Shown here: one piece after another, positions 1 to 12,900 of the stretch | Layout of the letters: each line of letters opens with the position of its first letter | Numbering within the stretch: the stretch's first letter is position 1 | Program-made: the position numbers and the translations under genes | Notes under the pieces: model-generated | Database searches by the model: none | What the model was told of the DNA's origin: nothing | Seen by the model: the letters and a program-made list of their open reading frames with translations, nothing else | Assembly (NCBI GenBank): GCA_018389105.1 | Contig: JACATO010001021.1 | Location: 62,001-126,000, forward strand | DNA from: Nautilus pompilius | Lineage: Eukaryota > Mollusca > Cephalopoda > Nautilida > Nautilidae | Direction of reading: 5' to 3' | DNA length: 64,000 nt

Positions 1-179
1 TCTATTTAAAAAAACAAACAACCCGATAAGCAAAAACGAAGAACTAAGATAAAGCTTAGTAATGTGGACAAGTACAAGCGATCTCTTGGACTACTGAGAA
101 CCCAAACAAACCAAAACAAGAAAATCAACAGTTCTAATCCAAGCGCCCAACCCTTCCCCGTTAGTGGGCTGGTGTTTAC

Positions 180-370
180 CTTCGTAACTTCTCCCCTGCA
201 CAGGCTTTCATATGTGAAATACTCCTCGGAATTTCTGTAGGGATCGAGCTTTCTGATGTTCTTGATTGGGAGTTCTCCATCATCGCCTCTTTTTTCCGAG
301 TTGCTCATCTCGTCATTGATAATCCTTTCATAATACTGTTTGTTGTTTCTGGCTCGCTCGTGAGTTGGAT
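180..370 (-). CDS. P4HA: Gene 1 exon 6: region between TPR and catalytic domain
   Basis: Encodes DPTHERARNNKQYYERIIND, then a variable acidic stretch and YFTYESLCRGEVTK. The cysteine in CRGE is the first of a conserved P4HA disulfide pair. Acceptor ATGAAG, donor CGAAG|GTAAAC. The 191 nt equal gene 3 exon 6. The next exon is beyond the left window edge. Confidence 0.92.
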
Positions 371-3300
371 CTTCATGAGAAGAAAAACGAAATCGAAAAT
401 AATTACCCAGCTTCCTCGAGGGATTCACAAAAGAACAGGACGAAATCCTACCACAGAAATACTTTTAACCCCGGTCCTGCCGGCACTCACTATATTGTAT
501 GTAAACATAACGCACTACCACTGAGGTCCAAGATTGTTAGTATCACATAATAAAAATAAATTATACAGATATTTTTGGAAGAAATCTAAATTTATAACAA
601 GATGAATCACAGCTCTAGTAAAGTTGAGGAAAACAAGGAATTTCATACTTATCGTTAATAGCTCTTAAAAAAAAAATTTATCAGGTGAAAGCACAGACAT
701 AGCTCACAGTCAGAAGGGAAAGGAAGATAGAGGAAAACAAAGAACTACCTACCCACCACTTGCAATATTAAAGAAGAGACTTTCAGCAGTCATGCAACTA
801 TGTTAGTTCCAGATCATCCTTTTGTTTTTTGTGTGGTGATTGCGTAAGTGGTGCGTGTGAAAGTTCGTGTATGCGTGTTTATCTCCGAGAAGGGATCCAA
901 CCACTTATCATCTGTGCAATGCAAAAATAAAACGCTAATAATAATGTAAAGAAATCCAATAGCCAATTATTGAAAAGCATTCAAATTTATAGTACCGCAA
1001 CAATTCGACATTAAATTTCCAAGTAGTATTTACAATTTTTAAATATTTTTCTTTACAGCAATCTAATGCTTTGCATCTAGGATTTGCCTCAGTTCCCATC
1101 CCCATCAAGGTTTTAATGCCCCATTTAAATTCTCCATATGAGTAAAAACTTACCTAAGTTAAGAAGCTCATTTGTCAAAAACAAAGCATGTCTGGTATTT
1201 CCTTGCTGGAAGGAAGGAAAAACAAAAAGATGATGAAACAAATACACATTTTTTGTCAAGAAACTGTACTTCTGTTTCAAATAAAAGTAAGCTGAATACA
1301 AAGCACAATAAAAACATTTAAACTTGGCAAGATCTTCCTGAGTGAAGCAACGATACATTCAAGTGTTGAATTTAAAAAAAAAAAAAAAGCATTTTAATTC
1401 AGAGTCAAATCTGTGTTGTTTTAAAGCTTTACTGTTGATATTTTTCTAGTGTCAAACACAATCAGATAATCTACTTTTAAAATGAAGTTCAGAAAGAAAA
1501 AATTCCACAAATAAGTGCATGCACTCTGTATACTGATAGAAGTTTAATTATTCCATAAATAAAAGAGACAAGCTCTTCCTGCAAGAACATGGTGATAATA
1601 AAATAGCAGCAGTGCAAGGTAGTGAAAACTCATACCTATAATTTAAAATACACAAGCTAGCTTTGAAATTTGTTATCCATCTCTTCCTTGATATCTTAAT
1701 GAATTTACATCCCTTGGGACATATCCATGACAGCTGTCAGGAAAGAGAGAGCACAAATAGGTACCTTCTTGTGAAATAAGGGCAGACATAGGTAAATAAA
1801 CTATAAATTCATGAAGAATTATGTGAAGCAATCATAAATGGTATCAGAACTAGCAAACGTTCTACAATCATCGTACTCCAGAACAATAGCTAGAGTACAT
1901 TGCCATGTGTCTTGGAAATATGACAGCCTACCTGTGAAGACTGTCCAACATTTTATTTGATATTGGACAGGAAATTTTCATCAGGAAGTCAAATGATAAA
2001 TAGTGAAAGCAAATGTTAACAAGATTGTTTGCATCTTACATAAAAACTAGGTGGATTGGAGAGGATGTATCATGTTTTCCTCGATAAATTAGAAACACAT
2101 AATTTGCATCAGTTACTTGTCAAATTTAAGGTAGCATTTTTTTTTTAGTAAAAAAACAAACAAAAACTTCTCAATGGTTAGAGAACAGTCACGTCTAAGG
2201 ATGCTGCTCTTCTCCCCCTTACCATTGACATCGCAAAGGCCAAGTAGTCAAGAACGCTTGCTCTATCCACTGTGCTTTCTTCTTGGGATTCCCGATCCAG
2301 AGCTTCCTGCATCCACATGACAGTATGATAGTAGTCCTTCTCAATGTAGGCATACCGTCCCAGTTCAAAACACTCATCAGCTACAAGGCACAACATCATC
2401 TTGTCACCGTGTACTGTTTAATGGCACTGTCGTGATGAGGCAACTAGTGCATGCAGCTATCTTTAGTGTTCTTCTTTCAAAGCATTCTGTTAGCTAGCAG
2501 GCGAAAGAAAATATAAAAATGCACAGAAAGGAGAAGCACAGAACCTTTTTAAAAGCTTGTGAAGGGTTTTCTATGAATCATGCAAGGTCCATTTTTTGCT
2601 TAGTCTATTGTTTTTTTTGTGGTAATTAATAAAGACCACCAAAAAGGCAAAGCGATTATAACGGACACGCAATTAATTCTCAGGTAATATATATATATAT
2701 TAAAGAACTAATAAAAAAACTATGCCATGTTGCTGTTCTGCCATCTTTATTTTAACACAGCTTACTGATCAAAACGTATCCATTTCTTGAAAAATTCAGC
2801 GCCATGCCATAATAGCCTGGAAACCACCTGTTATTGTGTGTGTGTGTCGGTTTGTTGTTGGGGGGAAAAAACAAAAGAGTGAAATTCTTTGTTAGATGAA
2901 CCATATTTCAAAGAGCTTTTACCATTGAATTAACAAGGCGGCTGTATCACTGTCTAGTCCAAGAAGTTCCCCCTATTCACGTGTGTGCGCTAAGTCTTTA
3001 AAATGACAAATGTGGCAGAATTGAGATGTCCTTTGAGAAACACCAATTACATCTTTCTATCATGTCAAATTGCAGGCTGTTTATACTTGATTGTGTGTTG
3101 AAGACAAGTCTTCATTAGGTCTCTTCCAAACTTAATTGCAGTCTCCCAGACATGAACTGAAAACCAGACTCGCTGAAGAAGGGTGCATGCTGCCAATACT
3201 CAAGGGTCTTGCCACATGTCTTCTTGAGACTTTTGAAGCATTTAAATCCCACTGGACAGAAGAGGTGCTACCTTCTGTAGCCAAGTTGGAGATGATGATA

Positions 3301-6300
3301 CTGAATCATTTTTTGGGTAATTTCTGTTGTTTGGGGCAAGGCAGCAAGAGAATTTTGATAGTGAGTGAGGATTTGGAGTATTGGGGTAAGTGATTGTCAT
3401 GGTGTCACTGCTGACATCCTTCTGGCTTGTTTTGTTGCAGCAACGACACTCACCTCATTGCAAAATGGTCAGATCTCTGGCTGGCTGCCAAAAATTCTGG
3501 CCAAACTCTGAATGGACTATAATACCACATTGGCTAAACTGGGAAACATCAAAGAATCAGTCTGTTTTCAGTATGGCCATAATAGAGTGGTTGTCTCCCC
3601 CACCTAGATAGATTAATTAAATTAATTAGTAACAATCTAAATTTTAAGTTAAGCATAAATACAAAAGTATGAGTGGGTGACCAAAACGTAGACAGCTATC
3701 AGGTGTTGTCAAATCTCAGAATAAAATCTAACATAAAAAACAAAATTTTCATGCCCCAGTCTTAAAAAAAAAATCACCTTGTGTATAAAAAGACTTTCAA
3801 AGTTTCAAAATTATGCAAGTAAGGTCAACAATGCTACTAAGGCAGTCACCAGCCATCTGGATATTGCCAAACTGGTAACATCAATGACAGGTTAAGCAGT
3901 GGTCTTCCCAGATGTACAAATGCCCAAGATAAATGGACTGGAGAAACTCTGCAGAACAGTTTGAATTTCCCAGATGGCAGGTCACACAAACTGCACCATC
4001 CATTGAAAGCATTATGTTGACTTGAATAATGTGCAGCATGCAAAGAGGGATTATGGTTGGAAGGACCCCAGTTGAGATTGAGAGAAACAGGAAAGGTTTC
4101 CAGATCCTTCATCCATTGAGCATCCATGGTAACAGCCTTGGTTCCCAAAATCCCCCCTATAGTCCAATCAAGGTTAGAAGTACACAGGGTCACCAGATCA
4201 CATACAGTAATGTCTCTCCCTCCATTTTTATTAAAAAAAACAAACAAAAAAAAAAAACCAGTTCAATCTGATGCATTGGAAATATGAGTTATTAACAGCA
4301 AACAAAAAACGAATAATAATAAATTTCACGTGAATAGTACACAAAGAACAGGGACTTTTCTTTCCTTCTTTGTAAAACTGTTGAAGCTCTAAGTGTGCTA
4401 CAGAAAGATCAGTCAGGCCTGATTTGATCAGTTTCTTCCCATCTATTTCTAATCACGACAATTACGTACCTTGTAGGTGGAGAATGACAGATAATCCAAT
4501 AACAATCCCTTAGAAATAGTTTTATTCTTTTCAGTTTCCCACTTAACCAAAGATTGTTGCATCCACAGAATTGTATGGTAGAAGTCATCAGAATTGTAAG
4601 CTAGCCTACCAAGTTCATAGCAGTCTGCCGCTGCAATACAGGCAAAGGAGGAATAAGCTGTTAGTAAATGATCGTTAATACTTGTAGTATAGCAGTCCAA
4701 AATAATTTAGTTTATTTGAGTGAAGATAAATCAAAGAAAACTCTAAAACGTATAATAAATAAAGAGAACAAGCAAACAACAAATGGTATTAGTTTTGTAT
4801 GGAATTTTATTAAAATCAAGATGCTTTTCCACAGAGCAAGAGGCACCTTTACCCTACTGGTTTATGACTTCAAACACCCAATCAACAAAAATATTAAATT
4901 TATTTCGTGGAGAAACATGATGATGATTACTGCAGTACTAAACACCAAACTAGACATTTATGAGGTTTATCCCTTTAATATATGAAACAAACATTTGTAA
5001 TGTCACCGGTAGTTTCAAATAGGTGGGAGCAAAAGTAAAAAATAGAAAATATAGACATAAAAACTAACATAGTTAAAAACCAATTTTTTTTCCTCTCCTT
5101 TTCAACCTGTCGGTGTTTAGTCTTACCACCCACAGTCCTTGGCAGCAGCTGTTAGATGTTCCAGCAGAGAGAAGGACCAACATTTATTGGAAACTGACAT
5201 CCATCCTTCATAATGGGTTTTAGAAGCTTTCTGTGGTTTATTCTTTGCTTCAAACTTTCCCACATCCATTCAGCTGTGATTCTTTTTGATGGTTAAAATG
5301 ACTAATTTCTGAGATCATACATACATATATATATATCTGTAACCTACTGATTATCACTCCTAAACATGGGCACTGTACATTTACTTCGGCCTCATCTAGC
5401 CCTCCCTCCAATCTGTACATTTCCCTCCATGTTCTCCTTACTGATAAATGAATAACTTCTTCCAGGCCACACTTTCAAGCAATCCACTGGTACACTCTAT
5501 CTCATTCCTACTATTCGGGAACTACTGATGACTTCTCCACCCCCGACCACCTGCTATTTTTTTTTTTTGCAAACCGTACAAAGTTTGTTTTCTGTCTTCT
5601 TTGTCCTCTTGCCCGTCTCTATTTGATTGCCACTTAAATCAAATCTATGATGGCTGTGAACTCCACAATGATATTGTGGACTGCTGACTTTGGTAACCCT
5701 GACATTTACAGTCGGCCCCTGCATAATCGCGGCCCCGGTTATTCGCGGAATTTTCCTTAGAACCTAACTAATAATTGTTCGTGGAAACCCCCGCATATTC
5801 GCGGAATCGCAAATATCTTCCGCGATTTTTTAATGGCTTTTTGTGGCAATATATATTTTTTCACGCTTTCTAATGCTAAATTATTAATAGCAATATAATT
5901 TACTAATTTTGTAATATAAATACTAACGTAAATTCAGCAAAATATCAATATAAAATAAACGCTATTGGCTGGAGGTTTGAAAGTAGCCAATCCGAGAGCG
6001 TTATCCATTTCTCCTCGCTGCTGATTGGCTGCTGCCCACGAGGCACTGTCTCAGGCAGATGCACCCAGCATCATCCCAGTTTACCGTGTGTAGCTATCTC
6101 GAGTGTTTCTCTGAGTGTTGTATTTTTTATTAAATTATTATTATATATTTACTTATATTTTACGTTATATTTTGATGTTTATAGGCATTTTTATGGACCA
6201 TGTCCAATATTCGTGGTTTTTCACTCTTCGCGGGTGCTCAAGGGACGTAACCCCTGCGAATACCGGGGGACAACTGTAATAACTTTTCTTCTCAAAAAAC

Positions 6301-9300
6301 AAACTCCAGCATACCCTCATCACTCAGCTTCTCTCTCTCTTACATCTCAGCATTTTCCCTTACCACACTGAAGTCACTTCTTTCGTAGCTCTCTCGCAGA
6401 ATAGCAATTTACATGCATTTAAAATAAATCAAAACGTGCACGCTGTACATATGCACGCTTTTGTTTTTTTAAAAAAATAAGTAAAAAAAAATCATATTTA
6501 AACAAAAATCTAGCTGAATATTTATTCCTCAGGAATTTCCATACTGCAAGAAACAATATGTAATTAGCATGCGAAAGTGCAGATACTGGCAATCCTTATT
6601 TTCCTACTGTATTTGCTATACATGAGAACATCAGCTGACCTGTTGTAATATATCTGCCTTTCACCATCCCATAATTTCACATTTTCTAATTAAGTGTTAT
6701 TTTAAGTTTGTGCAGACCTTGTTTGTACACTATTTTCAAATGTTTCTATCACCACTTCCATTCAGTATTTTAGTCATTACTATAAGGAAGATTAAAAGAT
6801 AATCATTGCCAGCTGTAACGTAGATTATTCAAAGACCTTGTCTGTGTCAGACCCTTACAACACAAATGGAAGAAACAAATGTGAAATTTAAGAAATCAAT
6901 TTGGCAATCTTTTTACATAAGATGTTTCTGCTAATATTCTAGGTGTCTGACAAGCAAATGTGCTTAACATTTCATCTCCCAATATTCTAATTAATATTTA
7001 AGAACACTGAAGTTTTTGATGTAGTAGCTTAGACCGAATACAGATTCTTTGCAGCTGCCTGATACTGCCAAATTTCAGAAATTAGAACTAAATGTCCACT
7101 TGTTTCTAGTCATTGTTGAATTAATAAATAAAAGAAAAAGAAGTTAATAATTTAAATATTAGAAGATAGTTACTGAATACATAAGTTTCAAACCACAACT
7201 CATTTTACAATGTTTGTGGTATTCCTATGTAAAGAAAAAAAAATTTTACTGTACAATTTGGGGAGTAGATGGGAATTTATTAACATTATTTTATTGTAGT
7301 TGTGTGTAGGAATTATATATACCAGTATATTACTTAAATAATTCATATCTATAGTATCAACCATCTTGTATCGCTAAACATGCAAGAAAGAAACCAAAAA
7401 CAGATGGGAATAAGGAGAGCTATATAAATAACACAAAACAGATGTCTGCTAACTTTTAAATGTCTTTGATGATTAGCTGGTAACAAACAGTACTAAAATC
7501 AAATCAAAACATGACTATTGTAGTTTAAGAGTATATACCATGAACAATAAATAGTGATAATTAAGGTTATAATTTGAACATGTGATACATCTATGAATGT
7601 TTTTGTTAAGGCTGTTCAGGGTCAGAAATGCATTAGCATATATGCAAATAACAGAGAAAGTTATGGTGCCCATTGTATTTAATATAATTATTCTTTTTGT
7701 TTCTTTAAATTAAATAAATTTATCGAGAACACTGGCATTATTCAGCAATGCAGTAAACAAAGTAACTCAGGTAAATGAAAGGTGTGGATGATGGTAGCAA
7801 AGGTACACTACAGTGAGAAGTGACTGTTATACTGACTGGTCATGAAGTTCATATCTGTGACCTTAGAATGAACACCCATGCTACTTTAATATGCCATACT
7901 ATTTGGTTTTCATTTGCATAACTGTAAAAGCAGCAGTAAAAGTAAATGGATATTGGCCATTATAAAAGGTAAAAAGCTACCTCATCCAAATATTAAATTA
8001 TTTATGCATTGCGCTGTTTTAGATTGAAAAACATTTTCCAATCTAGAAGGACAACAGGAAATACAGTTATAAAAACTATCTTAGTTTTATTAATTAGAAA
8101 AAACAAAGTATCCTAAATAATTTTAAACCAAATTCTTGGTTTCATCTTCAACTTACTATGCAGTTAGCATTAGCAATGTTTCTGGGTTTTAAAAAAATGT
8201 AAATACACATGGCACAGCAGCTCGGTTTTAACAGGATGCTTGAAATAATTTTAATTAAAGAGAAATTTTTCTTTTCTTGAAGAAATCTGTCAGTGAGTGA
8301 GTGAGTGCAGCCAAAGCTTTAGAATCAATCCTCTGCCTGATTTTTGATTTCCAAAAGCAATTGATGGGTTAACAGCATGATTGCTTTACAGACAATTAGT
8401 GAGAGAACCACTGGTTGGGCCCAGTAGTTGTGCATGATTTTGAAACATTAAAATGCTTTTATTAGGCAAATTTTGTATGGCAAGAACAGTGTTTCCAAGC
8501 AACAGTGAAGGTGCATCAAGCTGAAGTTATCAGCTACAGCTAACTAACATGCCTCGTGCAAGAACAAAAAAAACAAACAAAAAGTATAAGACAAAGTAAA
8601 CAACAACAACAACAACAACGAGAAGTTTCTTAAGGTCTGGGAAAATAAAAGTGCATTTCTGGAAACATAAATCTTAATGGAAAGTGTTGCTTTAAAATTT
8701 GGTTTACTGGTTTGGAAATCATTTCTACACATTAACTGCAGGTGCTTCTGACAGATAAAACTGGATTGTAACGATATAAAGTTTGGACGGAGTTTGACTG
8801 GAGATATTTAAATTACTGCATGAACCACACATATTTGATAAATCTATTTAAGTAAACAAACAAAAAAGAAAGCAAACCCATCTCTCCCAAATGGACAAAA
8901 TTATTTTTTCAAAAAACACGTACAAGGCATTTGATTAAAAATTTAAAGAAAACAAACAACCTACCTGACTCAATTTTTTTAAAACTAAGCCTGAGCATCA
9001 ACCCAGGTACAGTTTCAAAAAGGTAACTACTTAACTTTGTTTTGACTAGATGATACACAGGTGGCCTCACCTGAAGATGGACCGTGCAGAGTAAATACTC
9101 GTATGTTTAAAGACAGACATTTCTACAATGTAAGTATCACCACAGCTAATAGCACCAGTTTCAGCCCATCTTTTAATTAATTAATTAATTAATTATTATT
9201 ATAATTTTTTGCATATTGTTTACCATAAAGACCACGTCAATATTAAAAATATATAGAAAGCTGAAACACTAAACAAGTTTCAAAACTTTAAACACGAAGA

Positions 9301-9897
9301 TTTTTGCTGAAGATAACCCTAATCTGATGCAAAATTTGATCTTTCTTTCTGAGACTATCTTTACCACTGATCCATCATCCATACCTGTCTGCACTTTGAT
9401 CAAATAAACAAAAAAAAATAATATTCTTTTTCCATTTCATTTCTTTGTATTTTTAGTCTACAACCTTTTTTCTTTTGATTAAACAACAACAACAAAACAA
9501 TATGGCAGTCATAAGACCACATAATTTTATAAAATATTCTATTAAAAAAATTACTAATGCCCATCATAAGATCCAGGGGAAAGAAAAATTGTTATTTATG
9601 ATAATAAATTAATTTTGATTTAAAATTCACAGCGATGTTGGTATGACTTGCAGCATCTTAGATTTAAAGCGGTTAAAACTTGAGATTAGATTCTTGTTTA
9701 AGTTCAGCACACCTACCTGAAAGTTCTGTTGACCTAACACCTGCGATATTTCCACGAGCAATTTCTGCCGTTTCTAACTTGTAAGTGTCCTGTAGGCGGA
9801 GGAGGGCAGCTGCTGCCCCATTGAGATCCTCAATGCCAGGTAGGTCTTGTCTATAAATGTGAATTCTGGAAATAATATCTGAAAAAAAAAAAAAATG

Positions 9898-9929
<32 letters not shown>

Positions 9930-12900
9930 AATACTTCCATAGTGAAGTAGTTGCATTTAATCTAAATTTTAAATGCTAGAAAAAATAATGAAATATAATA
10001 TAAAAACACCAAGTTGTTTCTTATCTTCAATGGTCACGGTATCCAGAATGTAAAATCAATAAAGTAAAATGTCGATTTAACAGAACCCCAATTCAACAGA
10101 CTTTGTAAGCAATGGATGCTGTCTGCTTCTCCAAACAAGAGTCCATGTTGAGCCGTGTCAAAAACATTTTTTTTTTTGCTTAGGCGCCTTTTGCACACGC
10201 GTATGTAAACGTGTGGATTTAATGGACACCCCCCTATTAGTCTTCTAAATTGAGGTTTTACTGTATTGGAGACATTTTGATGTCTTGCTGAAAGTCTTAA
10301 AAGCACCAAAATGAATCATTTTCGAGATGGGTCTTTGGTTTACTTCTCCCAACAATCCGCTGGAACAGCTATCCCTGGAATTTATGTAATGAGATGTACG
10401 AGTTTTTCTTGGGTGTGCAAGAATGCGCTGGAACAAGATTTCCATCAGAGGACTGCCAGCAAACTGCATGACAACCAGAGCACTTCAGCTTTCACAGGAA
10501 ATCAGATGTTACGACAAAATCCTTTATCCCTGTGAAGGTGCAAACAGGGCCAACCAGCTGATAGTGCCCATCCATACTCGTACGAGCATGGTGGCTGCTT
10601 AGTAAACTTTGCCTACTTATGTATCATTGCACGAAGAATTGCTGACAGGATCCCTAGATCAAAATTGCATGGCACACACTCGGGATACATTCTAGAAATG
10701 CAGTTTTGGATCATGCAATACATTATAAAGCCTTGTAAGATCCAGTCCTGTTTTGGCATAGCTTTGTACGTCTTGACATTGTAAAGACCGCCTCATCAAC
10801 AGCACACAGCCAAGGATCATGGCAGCCACGATCTAACGATATGGGTTATTCAAGAGTTTTCTAATGAAAAGTTGATCAGAACAACTATTTTACTCTGCAA
10901 AACACCCACAATTTGTCCATCTTTCAATGAATCTACATACATTTGAGCACCATCAGTAAAATCAAATGTAATATGATATCGGCACTAAAAATGCTCAAAT
11001 AAAACCCGACTAAATGCCATTACAACAGACTATTTTCAGCTGGGCTTCATTTAACATCCCCAGCATTAGTCACAAATACAAAATTCTTTTGACAACATTC
11101 AATTAACATCTGTAAAGTTAATTAAGTTTACTAAACAAATACATATTTAAATAAAAGACAATTTTCTGGAGAGTTTCAAGCCATAAACCAAGATCAAATA
11201 GTCTTGCACTTACCATCAACGCTACTGTTCTTTAACAAGTGAGAGACTTTGTCCCAATCCAACGTAAATCTTTTAACCAACAGAAATGCGTTTACTGGAT
11301 TCCCAAGGTAAAAGTTTGGATTACTGAGGGCATTACTGCTGTGTTTTTCATAGTCATCAGCAATACTGAAAGTAATTTTAAAAATGCAAGTTAGATAACA
11401 GTTTTCAAGTGTAAGAAAGTAAACTCAAGCGATTGCTGCAAAGTATGAAAAAAAAAAGCACTTGCAACATGAGTTATCTTCCCTTTTCTATATTTCAATA
11501 ATTTCTATAACAAAGCAATGATAATCATTACACAATATTGTGTGTATTTGACCCCTCCCCATCCCACCTTAAACCGAGAAATGATATATCAGGAAGTCTG
11601 GCATGCATACCAATGTTGCCATGTGGGTAAATCAAATCTAATTACTGTATATATTGGCAAATATGACCACTTATGAAGCATAAAATTTTTACCAAAAATT
11701 AGAGGTAGTCTTAAATGTCAAGTATAAAATCTGAACCTTAAATTCTACAGTGTAGATTGTCACCATGGGTGACAGAGAGCACTGGAAACATCCACCACAA
11801 ATATTTTATACTGAAACTAGTGTTTGGCATGCTGGATTAACAGAAAGATTATATTAAAATAGTAAAAATGCAGTTTAATGAAACTTGTCTAACATAAAAT
11901 AATACAAACAGCTAACAGCCAGGAACTCCAACAGCTGATGCACAGTAAACAAACTGCCACCAGCCAGAAGCGTGTTCCGTTTTCCAGAGGGTTTTGCCAG
12001 CCAAGGGCTTTCTATGTATACCTGTTATGGTAGTTTAGCAGTATGTAAAGTTATTTTAACATAGCGTGCCTTCTGCTTACAGCTATAATCCTCTGTAATT
12101 TGCTCGCTGACGTCAGCCAAGCCTTACAGTGACCAGTTACTTTTAAATATTTTAAAGACTTAAATTAGTCATTTTTAATTATTTAACCCCACCATGGCTC
12201 CATCTGCTAAGGGGAGGAAATGTGAAGCTTGCTTCAAACTGAAATTGGTAGCATTTTCCAAGTCACACGACAACTATGTTGTTGCACACTGGCTGATTCT
12301 CAAAAAGCATGTAGCAGACCTGGTCCATGAGCAGCATCAAAATGGCTATGTTGTAACAAGAAATAAAATACACATTTTTGAACTTAAGTGAGCTAAATCA
12401 AACCAACATCATGGTGTAGTCATTTTATGGAAAGGAATGATCTGGTAGAGGCAGAAAACAAAAAGTGTGCAGAAATTACAGCAGATCTTGATTGTAAAAT
12501 TAGTAATTTCCATCACTACATAATATAACAACGTAAGGAACACGACTGTACATTAAGCAACATTGGGAACATGGAGGAAACTCAAATGGAGATTGATATG
12601 GTTGGTAATCGAATTGTAGATACAAAGGGCACAAAACAGTGTTAGTAAAAACTACAGGACATGAAAAGATGAGACTAACAGTGGTACTCTCATGTGTGGT
12701 GGATGGAACCAAAACCAACAATCCAATGATCATTTTCAAGAGGAAAACCATGCCAAAAATCAAGTTCCTTACTGGAGTTTTTGTTCACGCCTACGAAAAT
12801 GGGTGGATGGACAAAGAAGAAATAAATTTATGGCTTGACCATGATGGTGTAGGCAAATGGGTGGCTTTCGAAAACAACATAGCCTCTTGGTATGGGATAT

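Noticed and set aside
3846-4247. 133-codon minus frame as a gene
   Set aside because: No recognisable domain, no initiation or splice context, and it lies within an intron of gene 1.
4470-4630. Exon 4A as a remnant of a separate P4HA gene inserted in gene 1
   Set aside because: No other exon of a second copy lies between exon 3 and exon 5, and both TPR exons fit the splice phases of gene 1.
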